Shown piece after piece: positions 1-8,979 of a stretch of 31,748 nt of DNA. The DNA is from Mesostigma viride. Lineage: Eukaryota; Streptophyta; Mesostigmatophyceae; Mesostigmatales; Mesostigmataceae. A program made the position numbers and the translations under genes. The notes beneath the pieces are model-generated. The model was not told the origin of the DNA. It saw only the letters and a list, made by a program, of their open reading frames with translations, and made no database searches. The stretch covers positions 1-31,748 of the forward strand of contig RPFO01001153.1 of NCBI GenBank assembly GCA_009746045.1, given 5' to 3'. Every line of letters starts with the position of its first letter. Position 1 is the first letter of the stretch.

Positions 1-262
1 CTATCTTTAGCGTCATGGGGGGTACGTCCTGCTAGAAGATTTCAACCCGAGCGACACGTGGTTCAAGGCCCTGACGGTCTTCTCGATCGCGTACGTCGCG
101 TCGGAACGAGTGGACATGTCGGCATTGGCCACCGCCGTGTACTTCCTAGTATCCATCCTCGTCCCGGGCAAGGGCATCGAACTAGAATCGTTTCTAGCGA
201 CCGACGTCGGAAAAGCGTCCGTCCTGACGGACAAACGACTCTTCGATCAGCGAAACGCGTGA
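1..262 (+). CDS. Partial membrane protein, C-terminal part, with a frame lesion
   Basis: The C-terminal part of a plus-strand gene that begins before the window. The frame ending in TGA at 260-262 reads as protein from about base 23. It contains two hydrophobic stretches (around WFKALTVFSIAYVASERV and MSALATAVYFLVSILVPG) that look like membrane helices, followed by a polar tail. Upstream this frame meets a stop at 8-10. The neighbouring frame from base 3 is open and joins smoothly if the G6 run at 17-22 is one base short. The gene converges on the minus-strand gene ending at 247, overlapping by 16 bases. I do not recognise the family. It resembles the small membrane proteins at the right end of the window only in general character. 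Confidence 0.55.
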
Positions 263-1260
263 CAACACGTGGGTCTCTTGAAAATCAGCACCGTCGTCCA
301 CACCTCCTTCTCGAAGGTCATGGACGCGTTCGCCATTTTCGCCGAGGTCTGACGCGTCATCGCGTCGCGGACCTTCCGCAAGTTGGATTCGTACGCGCCG
401 ATGCAGCTCTCGAACATCTTGCGCGCCTCCTCCCTCCACTCCTCGAAGGTCGCAAAGTCGCCCGTGCGGATGCCGTTGTAATCCAAGTAGCCCGAGCGCC
501 GCGCAACAAAGTGAAGGGGGTACTTGCGCAACATGCGACGGGCCATCTCCAAGTTACAGCTCTTCGTGCGTCTGCTCTCGACGGCCGCCCGGCCGCGCGA
601 TACGAGCTCGGCGATCCGCGTGCGACCGTCCGAATGCCGGTCCCAGCACTCCGTCGCGAGCACAATGAGCGGGTGCAGCGCAGGAAAACAGTACTTCCCT
701 TGCTGCATCGGACGGCGGGTGCCGAGCGTCAGCATCATCAACACGAACGAACCCTCCTCCAATCCCAACGCGTCCAAGAATATCCATGAGAGAGAATGCG
801 CCACGCGCTGAGACTCGAGACGATCGACCATGTCCGCGATCCGCGTGAGCGGCGCCAGCGGTTTGCACTCCGCCCTCGGTTCCATCGACAAGGGAAGCAA
901 CATGCGAGCCGCCAGGTAGTGGTCCTCGGTGAACATGGCCACCTGGTCGGGCTGCAGCAGCGAGTGGACGAACAGGTCCGTGATGTCGTCCCCTCGCCCC
1001 TTGTGCGCCCGGACCACTTCCGAGAACACGTCGAAGTAGCGTTCCAGGGCGTATCGCAACGACTGGCGCTCGATCAGCATGGACCGGATTCGCTCCGTGT
1101 CCTCCTCGCATTCCGTGTAGACGAACTCGTACCGCATGTCCCGCTCCTTGCGGACCGCCGCGCCGGGATCGCACTCGACCCCGAACGCCGTCTCGACATT
1201 GGCCAGACTCGACTGGTCCATGCGTTCCGCGATGCAGCTCCAGGCCTCGAAAGAGTCCAT
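247..1260 (-). CDS. Hypothetical protein, 337 aa
   Basis: A complete minus-strand frame from ATG at 1260 to TGA at 247. The longer open frame upstream of this ATG is the antisense-like shadow of the RING/TRAF gene, so I chose the ATG 11 bases after that gene's stop. The protein is mixed alpha-helical in character, with charged helices at about residues 60-110 and 250-320, and has no signal peptide or clear membrane segment. Its middle (about residues 110-200) is leucine- and methionine-rich. I see no catalytic motif and recognise no family. It lies directly downstream of the RING/TRAF gene on the same strand, so the two may be co-expressed. Confidence 0.75.
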   Translation of the reverse strand: MDSFEAWSCIAERMDQSSLANVETAFGVECDPGAAVRKERDMRYEFVYTECEEDTERIRSMLIERQSLRYALERYFDVFSEVVRAHKGRGDDITDLFVHSLLQPDQVAMFTEDHYLAARMLLPLSMEPRAECKPLAPLTRIADMVDRLESQRVAHSLSWIFLDALGLEEGSFVLMMLTLGTRRPMQQGKYCFPALHPLIVLATECWDRHSDGRTRIAELVSRGRAAVESRRTKSCNLEMARRMLRKYPLHFVARRSGYLDYNGIRTGDFATFEEWREEARKMFESCIGAYESNLRKVRDAMTRQTSAKMANASMTFEKEVWTTVLIFKRPTCCHAFR

Positions 1261-1271
1261 CGCCGTGTCGG

Positions 1272-2118
1272 TCAGCGAAGGGAAACGTTTTCGATGGAGA
1301 TGAACGAACGCCCCATCGAACCCCGCATCCCCGATTCCGCCTCCTCGTCGATCGACTCGTCCTCCCCGTCCCCGCCCCCGTCGTCGTCGTCGCCCTCGTC
1401 TCCCTCCGACTCCTCGTCCGGGTCCGGGAGGTTCACGTACTCCTGCCCCGCCTCGCACCGCTCCCAGCGGAGACAATTGTTGTCGTTGCCCGACGCCCAG
1501 ATCCCGTGCAGACGGGCGCTGTTCACGAGCATGCGACACTGCGTCGACGAGAACGGGCAGATCGACTCGTGGAGAGGGATCTCCGACAATCGCGCCACGT
1601 GGGTGCACCCGTCGCCGTTCAGGAAGAAACGACACGGAAAAAAGGCGCACTCGACGCGATGCTTGCCTACATCTTTCCGCAACACCGACTCGGAACACCC
1701 GTGCACGCGATTCGGACATTCCAGGCGCTCGTGGGGACACCCTCCGTCCTTCCTGTGCTGCGTGACCTCCTCCACGCTCCCCTGGAACTCGCACCCGCGC
1801 TCGAAGTTGGCGCACTTGCGCTTGACAGCGACGTGATCCGGCCCAGCGTCACGAGGTGCTGCACGCGGTACCGGTGCCACGGGGCGCGACACAGGATGCA
1901 CTTGCCCGTGACGGCGGCGACCACGCCCCGCGCCGTTTCTGTTTCGAGATCAGCTCCCTCGAACACGGCTTGTTGCAGAGGATCGCCTCGCACTTACCGC
2001 CCTCCACCCTCGTGCGGCACTCGATGACCACCGGATCGTTCAACACGCACATGCAAACGTGACATTGGAGATCGTCGGACGCCACCTGCACGTGGCGACA
2101 ATCCTCCGTGCAATCCAT
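1272..2118 (-). CDS. RING-like plus TRAF-type zinc-finger protein, broken by two frame changes
   Basis: Read from ATG at 2118. The N-terminus has a RING-like cysteine pattern (CHVC, then C, then CNKPC, then CILC in the next frame). A second part carries TRAF-type zinc fingers of the form C-x6-C-x11-H-x5-C and C-x6-C-x11-H-x3-C. A strongly acidic Asp/Glu/Gly tail ends at 1272. The three parts lie in three frames. One missing base near the C4 run at 1926-1929 and one near 1838-1844 would join them into about 282 residues. RING plus TRAF fingers is the architecture of ubiquitin E3 ligases, so a viral E3 acting on host or viral proteins is a reasonable inference. The residues that would bind an E2 cannot be judged here. 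It could instead be a true pseudogene. Confidence 0.65.
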
Positions 2119-2184
2119 GGCTCGCTAGTCTACCCAGTTCCAGACTTTTTTATTCGTGGGAAATAAACGCGTGCTTTTATTATT

Positions 2185-2330
2185 ATGGACATATTAGCTC
2201 ATTGTCATCCGATTCACAACAACATTGTCGTCCTCCCGATCACGGGGGAGTGGATCGACGCGTACGGGAGTTACATCGACCGGCCGGACCTGGGCATCCA
2301 CTTTTTCGTCGAGGACATGAGGCGAGAGGC
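2185..2330 (+). CDS. Tentative small plus-strand ORF, end unresolved
   Basis: An ATG follows an AT-rich stretch (2148-2184, with runs of T and TTATTATT). The first 45-50 codons have protein-like composition (Trp, Tyr, Phe, Ile, Asn) and about 80% G or C at third positions, which is higher than the opposing minus frame in the same stretch. Beyond about 2330 the frame runs into a serine-only tract that is the antisense of the neighbouring gene's Glu/Arg-rich tail. The true end is therefore unknown, or the frame is lesioned. I recognise no family. The alternative is that this is the opposite strand of the C-terminus of the gene at 2194-2802. Confidence 0.35.
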
Positions 2331-2802
2331 TCAGTCCTCCTCCTCTTCCTCTTCCTCTTCCTCGCCTCTTCCTCGCCTCTTCCTCGGCCTCCGGGTGACC
2401 CGCGTCCTCGTCCTCATCGGCCTTCCTCTTCTTCTTGGTCACGCGGCACAGCGACGGGACTTCGGTCACCTCGGGCTCCATGAGGAAGTTCAGACACTCC
2501 TCGCACCGACCGGGCTCGTTCTCGAAGAACTTTTCCAGGCGACTCGGAAGGACGTCCTTGAGCGACGTCTTCTTCTTGCGAGTCTTCACCACGAGCTTGT
2601 CGTCCCGCCCCGAGATGTTGCAGGCGTCGACGCCGGCCTTCGTCATGGAGTCCAGGATTTCGACGGACAACGTCCGCTTGCGTTTTCGGTGGGGCGCGAG
2701 GCTCTTGCTCGTCTGGCGGAGGATGTCGTCCACTTCGATGAACTCGGACGTCATGGATCGCATCTTCTTGCGCCACTCCTCGAGCTGGTACGCGCCCTCC
2801 AT
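2194..2802 (-). CDS. Basic/acidic hypothetical protein, about 160-200 aa
   Basis: ATG at 2802 is chosen over the in-frame ATG-free extension to 2817. Residues 1-130 are a convincing protein: a charged N-terminus, Lys/Arg patches, a CEEC pair near residue 100 and a lysine-rich KKKRK motif that could be a nuclear localisation signal. The frame then enters a Glu/Arg repeat (2335-2395) and stays open to 2194, but that tail looks like antisense sequence. A shift inside the repeat would instead give an all-acidic tail ending at the TGA at 2331-2333, which is more natural. No family is recognised. A nucleic-acid-associated nuclear protein is possible, from composition only. Confidence 0.6.
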   Translation of the reverse strand: MEGAYQLEEWRKKMRSMTSEFIEVDDILRQTSKSLAPHRKRKRTLSVEILDSMTKAGVDACNISGRDDKLVVKTRKKKTSLKDVLPSRLEKFFENEPGRCEECLNFLMEPEVTEVPSLCRVTKKKRKADEDEDAGHPEAEEEARKRRGRGRGRGGGLSLSPHVLDEKVDAQVRPVDVTPVRVDPLPRDREDDNVVVNRMTMS

Positions 2803-2847
2803 TGCTACTGTAGTCACCCGGACGATTTTGCGTGTGCCTCGAACGCA

Positions 2848-3514
2848 CTAGAGACCGGTGAGCTCGGCGTTGAACCCGGGAGCCCCGCGGACGGCGTTTT
2901 GTGCTCCTCGAGAGGGCTCGCCCATCATGCCGAACGACTCGGTCGCGTTCACCAGGGGGACGCCGTACACCGTCGTGTCGGCGTCGGCGAGGCTAGGGAG
3001 CTCGTAACGGGGGTCGAACTGCATCGTCACGGGGCGGGGGAACGCGCCGATCGACCCGTTCCACTTGGCGTTGGCCATGACGCCCGTCGTCGCCAGGTTC
3101 ATCTGGCCGAACATGCTCAGGTCCATGGGGGCGGGCGTGTACTCGCGGAGGCTCTGGATGCCGGTGAAAGGCAGGTCCTTCCGGTTGCTCGTGACGGCCA
3201 GGATGCCCTCCCCCTGCTTCAGGAGCAAGCCCATGACGTCCTCCGCGGACGGGAGGAGGTCGGTCGCGAACTGCATCTGCGCGTCAACCGCTCCCGATCT
3301 GGCTCAGACGGGGCGCGGCGCGCGTGTCGATGCCGTACACGTTGTCGTACTCGTCCGACGGGATCAGACGCGTCTCCGTGCCGACCTGCTGCGAGGAACG
3401 CATCGTCTCGAACTCCGGGTCGACGCACAGCTCGGGGAACACCTGCGGCCGCTCGCGAGCGCCGATGAAACTGTCTGACTGCCCTCTCGCGGCGTTGCAA
3501 TAGGAGGTGGACAT
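2848..3514 (-). CDS. Hypothetical protein, about 221 aa, with a frame change
   Basis: ATG at 3514 starts the first half, which reads to a TGA at 3284. The second half is open from about 3290 to 2848 in another frame, and the junction lies at a GGG next to 3293. Removing one base or adding two restores one frame of about 221 codons. The protein is rich in Met, Pro, Gly and Phe in its second half, has no membrane segment, and has the look of a small virion component. That is only an impression, and I recognise no family. It follows the VSR-like nuclease on the same strand with a 32-base gap. Confidence 0.6.
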
Positions 3515-3546
3515 CTTCGACGTATAACTGTGTGCCGAGAGATTTT

Positions 3547-4011
3547 TCACGACCAGCGCGTCTTCCCGCCTCGGGGCTTACCGGTCAGCGGGAACTTGGA
3601 AGGGACCTTCCACTTGGGCGCGGGCAGACCCTCGTCCTCGCATTCCCACCTCGTCTCCAACGCATAGCCCATCCGCAAGATCTCCTCCTCTTTGCGTATC
3701 GTGCGGATGTATAGCTCGCCGTGGTAGCAGTTCTTGACGGGGTGCTCGGTGAAGAACCCGAACTTGTCCGGGTTCCCGTGCCAAAAGTCCCCGTGGTATT
3801 CGAACACCGTAGGGGGGTCGGTGTCCGACGTGAACCCGTCGACGTATAACGGCTTGCCTTTGGACGTGAATAAAACCTTTTCGCCGCCGTTCCCGGCGTG
3901 CTGTATCTTGATCCCTCGCTCGCGTTCCACGGATTCCAACCACCTCCTGCATTTGGACACATGCTGACTCACGCAGACCAGCCTCGCGTAGGAACTCGCT
4001 CTCGCTGCCAT
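3547..4011 (-). CDS. VSR-like / PD-(D/E)XK endonuclease, 154 aa
   Basis: A complete frame from ATG at 4011. The core signature is VDGF (Asp58) followed by FEYHGDFWHGNP (Glu71, His73, Asp75, His78) and then GELYIRTIRKEEEILRMGY. This order is typical of very-short-patch-repair-like endonucleases found in large DNA viruses and in some plasmid and virus DNA polymerases. Asp58 and Glu71 would be the metal-binding acidic residues, and the His residues fit the VSR subgroup. The likely role is nicking or cleaving DNA, as a repair enzyme or a free-standing homing-type nuclease. The length fits a single domain. It is intact even though it contains a G6 run near 3810. Confidence 0.8.
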   Translation of the reverse strand: MAARASSYARLVCVSQHVSKCRRWLESVERERGIKIQHAGNGGEKVLFTSKGKPLYVDGFTSDTDPPTVFEYHGDFWHGNPDKFGFFTEHPVKNCYHGELYIRTIRKEEEILRMGYALETRWECEDEGLPAPKWKVPSKFPLTGKPRGGKTRWS

Positions 4012-4126
4012 GGTTCGTCTCGATTGTGTGGTCGAGAGTCGCCGTCGCGACTAAATCGTTACGAGACGCGATTACTTTGCGCGGTCCGCGAACGCGATCT
4101 AGAAAACGACACCGACACGTAATCCA

Positions 4127-4696
4127 TCAGACGAGTTGGAACGTGAAATTGATCTCCTTCGTCGGATCCCCGTCGCCGCCCCTCCCTAGATGCCGTTTCA
4201 TGAGGGACAGCCACGTCGACGTGTGGCCGTAGTTGACGTCCGACACGTCCCGGACGTCTTCCTCGCCGTCGATCAGGTGCAGCATCTCGTGCGCGACCGC
4301 CCCCGCGAGGATCAGAGGGACGTGTTTCGGCATGTCCACGCCGTCCTGGGTATACTTGCATCCGCTTCTCAACATTTCCGGAAGACTCGAAGCCCAGTAG
4401 TCGGGGTTGATGACGATGCGCGGCTCGTCCTCGTCCACGCTGAACGCGAACGTCTCTTTCAGTCGGTCGCGCGTCCGCGGACTAAGTCCGGGCTCTTCTT
4501 GGAACAGTTCGTCCAACAAGAGGACGCGAGGGGTCAACGGATACCCCGATCGGAAGAACGTGCGGATGATTTCTTTCGTCATCGCCGCCAACCCCGGGTC
4601 GCGCGCCAAGATCCCGTCGATGTTGGGCGCCCTTTTCAACCGGGGCGAGTAGATCGCATCTAACGCCGCCTCGAGTTGCTTCCACTTGCGTTTCAT
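4127..4696 (-). CDS. Small SprT-like zinc metallopeptidase, 189 aa
   Basis: ATG at 4696 opens a 190-codon frame. The longer upstream frame overlaps the membrane-protein gene and lacks an upstream promoter, so I use this ATG. The active-site helix reads AHEMLH (His136, Glu137, His140), followed by a likely third zinc ligand in YGHTSTW (His158). This HExxH...GH spacing matches SprT-like metallopeptidases, which in cells degrade proteins cross-linked to DNA. The N-terminal 110 residues are helical and unassigned. Two much larger SprT-like proteins occur at 25.3-28.7 kb, but they share little with this one beyond the motif. DNA-protein crosslink repair or host-protein cleavage are both possible. 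Confidence 0.75.
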   Translation of the reverse strand: MKRKWKQLEAALDAIYSPRLKRAPNIDGILARDPGLAAMTKEIIRTFFRSGYPLTPRVLLLDELFQEEPGLSPRTRDRLKETFAFSVDEDEPRIVINPDYWASSLPEMLRSGCKYTQDGVDMPKHVPLILAGAVAHEMLHLIDGEEDVRDVSDVNYGHTSTWLSLMKRHLGRGGDGDPTKEINFTFQLV

Positions 4697-4731
4697 GATA
4701 TTGCACCGTATCCCGCGCGATTCTCGACCCC

Positions 4732-5184
4732 TCACGAAGCGCACACCTGGTTCATGAGCGCGTCGAGCGGTTTGAGGACGTACAGGAACAAGGCCGAGTA
4801 CGCCGCGGTCGATGCGACGATCGGGATCGCGTGGCCGGCGATCGACCATCCCGGGAAGTACGACAGGTGGAAACCGGACGCGGCCACGAGCAGACCTATC
4901 GTCAGACCGGCGATCGCGCCCGCGTACACGAACTTCCTGTCGCTGCTAATGTGCTTGTTGTACTCGCGAGTCCAACGCACGGCCGCGAGGTTTCCTACGC
5001 CTAACACGATCATGACTAGGAATATGACCCATTCCGTGTGCGCCGGCTGGGCCGGGACGCCCACGGAACGGACGGCGGACAAGTACAATGGCAACAACGC
5101 GCCCATGGGGGCAGAGGAACCCACCAAAAAGGATTTTATTAGGGAATCGGATAACATCGGTTCGATAATAATACATGCAGACAT
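4732..5184 (-). CDS. Multi-pass membrane protein, 150 aa
   Basis: A frame from ATG at 5184 to 4732. Four hydrophobic stretches are visible at about residues 25-40, 50-68, 88-105 and 115-138, so it is probably a four-helix membrane protein. A short charged loop (RWTREYNKHISSDRK) lies between helices 2 and 3, and the C-terminus is short. An internal ATG at 5154 is an alternative start. The upstream sequence (5185-5200) is AT-rich. No family is recognised. By size and context it could be an inner virion membrane protein. Confidence 0.7.
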   Translation of the reverse strand: MSACIIIEPMLSDSLIKSFLVGSSAPMGALLPLYLSAVRSVGVPAQPAHTEWVIFLVMIVLGVGNLAAVRWTREYNKHISSDRKFVYAGAIAGLTIGLLVAASGFHLSYFPGWSIAGHAIPIVASTAAYSALFLYVLKPLDALMNQVCAS

Positions 5185-5236
5185 ATAATTTCGAGACTAA
5201 CGGATGTAGTCCGGTGCCCACGCATACGTCCACCTT

Positions 5237-6051
5237 TCAGCTGTTGTCATACGCGTACACGTTTCCCTTGTTGTCTCGCGTGTAGCCCTCGGCGTGCAAC
5301 TCCTCATCAGAGAGTCCCTTGAGCCGCTTGTTCTCACGGACGGTCTCGTCGTCTGACCCCTCGGAGGGCGAGCGGTTCGCGACCCCGCGGTCCACGAAGC
5401 AGTACTCGTCGGGCATGCGGTTCGACGGGAAGAACTGCAGCGACTGCACCACGGGCGTGCACCCAAACTGCTTGTCCATGAACCACATGCGCGACACCTC
5501 CAGGATGACTTGCACGTCACAGCCCTTCTGCACGTCCGCGAAGGTGGCGGGCTGGCGGTTCTCGTCAAAGAAGCGGCACTGGAATTGGCCGTCGCGGAAA
5601 GGCACGTTGCACTTGAGCGTGGGGGGTACTCCTCCTTCTTCGAGGGCTTGATGGCCGACGTGTACAGCTCCCCGATGAGTTCGTCGCTCATCTTCTTGCC
5701 GAACCATTCCACGCACTTGGAATGCGACTGCTTCTTGTTGCGGTCGTCGAGCCCCGTCCACATTTCGTAGAAGAGCGCGTTGTCCGACCCCTCAGTGGTG
5801 TGGCGGTCGAACGAGAGGTCCAGAGTGTACTTGCGGATGTCGTTGGTCCCGGGCTTGGGATCGAAGGAGCTGATGCCGAACGGCGCGCGCATGCGCGGGG
5901 TCTGGATGCGGATGGGCGTGCCGTCGACGCCGTAGGACATGTACACGGAGAGGGCGCCTGGGCCCGACGGACCCCGCCCGGACCGCTTGGGGTCCTTGTA
6001 CAAGACCTTGTCCGCATCGAAGTCGTCGAAAAGGACGATGGTGGAGGCCAT
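5237..6051 (-). CDS. DUF5871-like putative ssDNA-binding protein, with one frame lesion
   Basis: ATG at 6051 begins a protein whose N-terminal half has the signature YMSYGVDGTPIRIQTPRMR, then FGISSFDP and KYTLDLSF. I recognise this pattern from the NCLDV family DUF5871, whose African swine fever virus member (CP312R) binds single-stranded DNA. At the G6 run at 5621-5626 the frame ends. The rest of the domain continues in the next frame to a TAG/TGA-type stop at 5237. One missing base joins the two into about 271 residues, close to the usual family length. The tail is polar and acidic. The likely role is in viral replication or DNA protection. Family assignment is from memory of the motif and was not searched. 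Confidence 0.7.
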
Positions 6052-6125
6052 GGTTGCTACTCGGCGGTGGTGGTGGAGGTAGGTGGAGAGAAAGGAACGA
6101 GCTCGGACAACGCACGGGGCGACCT

Positions 6126-6722
6126 TTATACTTCCTCGATGTCGTCCTGGATGTCGGCCCAGGACGTGTGGGCGGCCGAACCGACACGATCGACCGACAT
6201 GTTCGTGTCGTTTTCGTCGGCCGTGTCGGCTTTGACGGCACTAGTGGACGGTGCCGCGGATCGGTCGCCAATCAGGGCGCAGAAGTCGAGGAACGAGTCG
6301 ACGTCATCGTTGCCCTTCATGCGCTTGACGCGGCGACAGACGAGACGGACGTTCCCCTTGACGACGCCGGCCTTCGAATCGATGAGATCGACGGTCGCGG
6401 ATCGGCCCGACGGGCCGGGACCGGAGTCGGGCGCGTGCGTCATCTCTAACGCGGTGATGGCGCACAGACCGCCCTGCTGGTCCCATATCTCGGCCAGGTC
6501 CCGCGCGGTGAGGGACACCTGGCGACGACCGGAACGGCGGTTGGTCTTGTGCAGGGAGTGGACCTGGTTGCGGAAGTAGCCCTCCTTGGACGCCTTGAAC
6601 TTCTTCCCCTCGGCCTTGCGACAGGCCTTGCAGAGGGACTTCCAGTCGAGGGGCTTGGCGGCCGAGGAGTCGCCGCAGAGACGGCAGACGAGTTCGGGGG
6701 CGACGTCCGGGGCGGGCTCCAT
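6126..6722 (-). CDS. HNH-like protein with zinc ribbon, 198 aa
   Basis: ATG at 6722 (the frame extends to 6737 only through a GTG). Two CxxC pairs (Cys13/16 and Cys31/34) form a probable zinc ribbon. A basic linker follows, then an HNH-related core: GGLCAIT (Cys87), VDLIDSKAGVVKGNVRLVC (Asp112, Asp115, Asn124, Cys129) and RMKG. This layout resembles HNH proteins of phages and giant viruses. The usual catalytic His is not clear, because the position often occupied by H/D reads D here. It may be a nuclease with an altered centre or a DNA-binding relic. The last 60 residues are acidic and low-complexity. Confidence 0.7.
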   Translation of the reverse strand: MEPAPDVAPELVCRLCGDSSAAKPLDWKSLCKACRKAEGKKFKASKEGYFRNQVHSLHKTNRRSGRRQVSLTARDLAEIWDQQGGLCAITALEMTHAPDSGPGPSGRSATVDLIDSKAGVVKGNVRLVCRRVKRMKGNDDVDSFLDFCALIGDRSAAPSTSAVKADTADENDTNMSVDRVGSAAHTSWADIQDDIEEV

Positions 6723-6771
6723 CGTTCGCAGGGACACTCACAACGGGAGTGGACAGAATTTCGCGGGCCGG

Positions 6772-8951
6772 TTAGGCGCATAGGACGGCGTTGGCGCCGA
6801 GGGAGTGGGAACACCGCCGCGAGGAGGAGCCGGATGACGGGGCGGACTTGGCGCGGTGCTTCCGCTTGGATGCCGCGACACGGACCGAGGGCTTCTTGGC
6901 GGACGCGGACTTGGCGCGGTGCTTGCGACCCGACCGGGCGTACCGCGCCTGGTTCACTCTCTCTTTCTCTGCATCGTCGCCCGAGTCTGCATTCTCTTGA
7001 TCGTCAGCCGTGTCTCGACTCTTTCTATTGCGTTCTAATAATTCATCGGTTTCTGCGGGGTCGAACTTCATCAACCCCATTGCCAGGTTCCGATCCGTAT
7101 TAGTTACTTTTTCGGCTTGGTCCTTGGCTCTCAATAACTCCCTCACTCTGTCGCCCTTCGACAGTATTCCCGGGTACATGCCTTCGATTATGTCAGCTGT
7201 TTTATTTCTTTTCACGTCTCGGTCCTTGGCTTTCAACAACTCCCTTGCTCCGACGCCACTTGACAGCGCTCCCGGGTACGCATCTTCGATCTTGCGAGCC
7301 GTTCTATCTTCTAATTCTTTTTGGACAATCTCTGCAAGATAATCATCGCGACTCAAGCCGGCATAATCTCTCATTCGGTTCACGACAAGATGAGCCGTCT
7401 TTTGTCCCGTTCGTGCGTCATTCTTTTTGGCCCTATCTATAGATGCAATTGTATCACTCAAGAGCTTGTCGGACACAGTATAAGTCGTCCCTCCACCACG
7501 ATATCTATTGTGCGTTTCATTATTGTCAAGTGTTTTTATGCCCGCTTCCTCCGCCACTCGCAGAATCTGGCGATATTCTGTTTTTGCATTTTCCGAATTC
7601 AGCAACGCTCTCTCGCGTAGTTCCTCGAATGCCTTGCGATCTTGTGGCGACAATTCCCCCTCGAGTAGTGTGTCATAACGCTGCACGTCACTGCTCCACT
7701 CCGTAGCTTCTAGTGCTTTATACGCAGCAAGCTTTCCGAATTCACCATCTAAATGTTCATTCGCCGTTTCCAACATTTTCATAACAAGTGCTCGCATCCC
7801 GTCCTTACCGTCGAGCGAATCCAGGATTTCCTGCCTCGATTTGCCTTCCAAAAGGCTTTGTACTATCGAGCTTCGTAACTCTTGGGCGATTCTGACACGT
7901 GCCTTTTTCAAGGCCTGTATCGATTTCGCTCGTGTCTCTGGAGTAAATCGGAAACGCGAGCGCGTAGGGGACGCACCTGCACCGACGAGGATAACACCTG
8001 CACCCGGTGCGGTGACGGACTTCCTTGAGGAACCAAGATACCCGGCGTTCCCGTAGCCGACGTACGGGTTCCCGTCCCTCCGCATCGCGCGGGACACCTT
8101 GGGCGCCTTGCCCTTCTCCACGCCCGTGTACGGGTTCATCGCCGACGCGATCCGATCCGATCGCATCCGGTGCGCCGAATCCAGAGCCACCCGGTACGCC
8201 CTGTGCTGCGTCACCCCGTGGATCTCGAACGGCGGAGGCGCCACCATGTCCATCGCCGCCCTCCCCGCCATCCGCCCCCCGCCATCGCCGCCTGTCCTGC
8301 CATCCGTCCGCCCGCCATCGCCGCCTGTCCCGCCATCCTCGCCGCCGCGCGCGTGACCGGCGACTGCAACACCGCGTTCGTCCCGTCGTATAGTTGCTCT
8401 CCGATCACCTTGGACGCGTCGAACGCCGCGCGCCCGCCGCGCGCCGCAGCGGACAGAGCCGACGACGCCTGCGCGCCCACCTTGGACCAGTCGACGCCCG
8501 CGAGCGGGTCGAGCAATTTGGCGGCGTGCATCGCGCCCGCTCTCTGCTTCGTCGAGGACGCGTTCGCCGCCAGTGAACACAGCGCATCGCGCGGGAGCGC
8601 TACCAAACTCGCGGCGGGCTGTTGGGTGAGCGTGGAGACGATCTCGATCAATCGCCGTTGCGTGTCGGGGCCGCCCGCCAGGCCCTGGCGACACAGGCCC
8701 GAGATCGTGCGGCCGACGATCTCGTCGCCCAGCAGGAGACAGAGGGACGGTTTGGCCGCTTTCTGCAGGAATTCGGCGGGCAAGTCGGGGTACATGGCCG
8801 CGACGACGCGCGCCATCTCGTCCCTCTTGAGCGTCTTTCCGACGCCGCTCGCGCAGGACCCGACGCTCTCCCGCACCCAGCTCGCCACCTTGGCCGGGAC
8901 GGCCTTGCCGCCCTCGTACAGCGAAAGTAACACGTTGCCCGGGGTCGTCAT
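6772..8951 (-). CDS. Large hypothetical protein, about 726 aa, with one frame lesion
   Basis: ATG at 8951. The first 225 residues lie in one frame and the rest in another. The change is at the C6 run at 8275-8280, inside a 33-base tandem repeat, and one missing base restores continuity. Residues 43-80 carry a helix-Pro-helix-LC motif (AAMYPDLPAEFL, then SLCLLL) also seen in the gene at 13029. Further down, two similar 'YPG.LS....RELL.AKD' repeats occur. The C-terminus is very basic with a repeated RKHRAKSA-type motif. The middle is a long charged alpha-helical region with lower GC than its flanks. No enzyme motif is seen. A structural or DNA-organising virion protein is possible but unproven. 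Confidence 0.65.
8268..8345 (-). repeat. 33-bp tandem repeat encoding an 11-residue unit
   Basis: Two good copies and one degenerate copy of a 33-base unit, read on the minus strand as MAGQAAMAGGR. It lies inside the 726-residue gene and contains the C6 run where the frame changes. Repeat copy number and the homopolymer may both be unstable or hard to sequence. Confidence 0.75.
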
Positions 8952-8979
8952 GACGTGTGGTATACTTTTACCTATCAAT
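8952..8979 (-). promoter_or_regulatory. AT-rich leader upstream of the 726-aa gene
   Basis: The 28 bases between two minus-strand genes include an A-rich stretch and GTATAC about 8-16 bases before the ATG at 8951. A similar GTATA or TATA-type element occurs before several other starts in the window. This suggests a viral TATA-like promoter, which is inference from repeated occurrence. Confidence 0.4.

Noticed and set aside
2185-3468. 427-aa plus-strand frame
   Set aside because: Beyond about base 2330 it is the antisense of two minus-strand genes, with Arg/His/Leu/Ser runs typical of GC-rich shadow frames.
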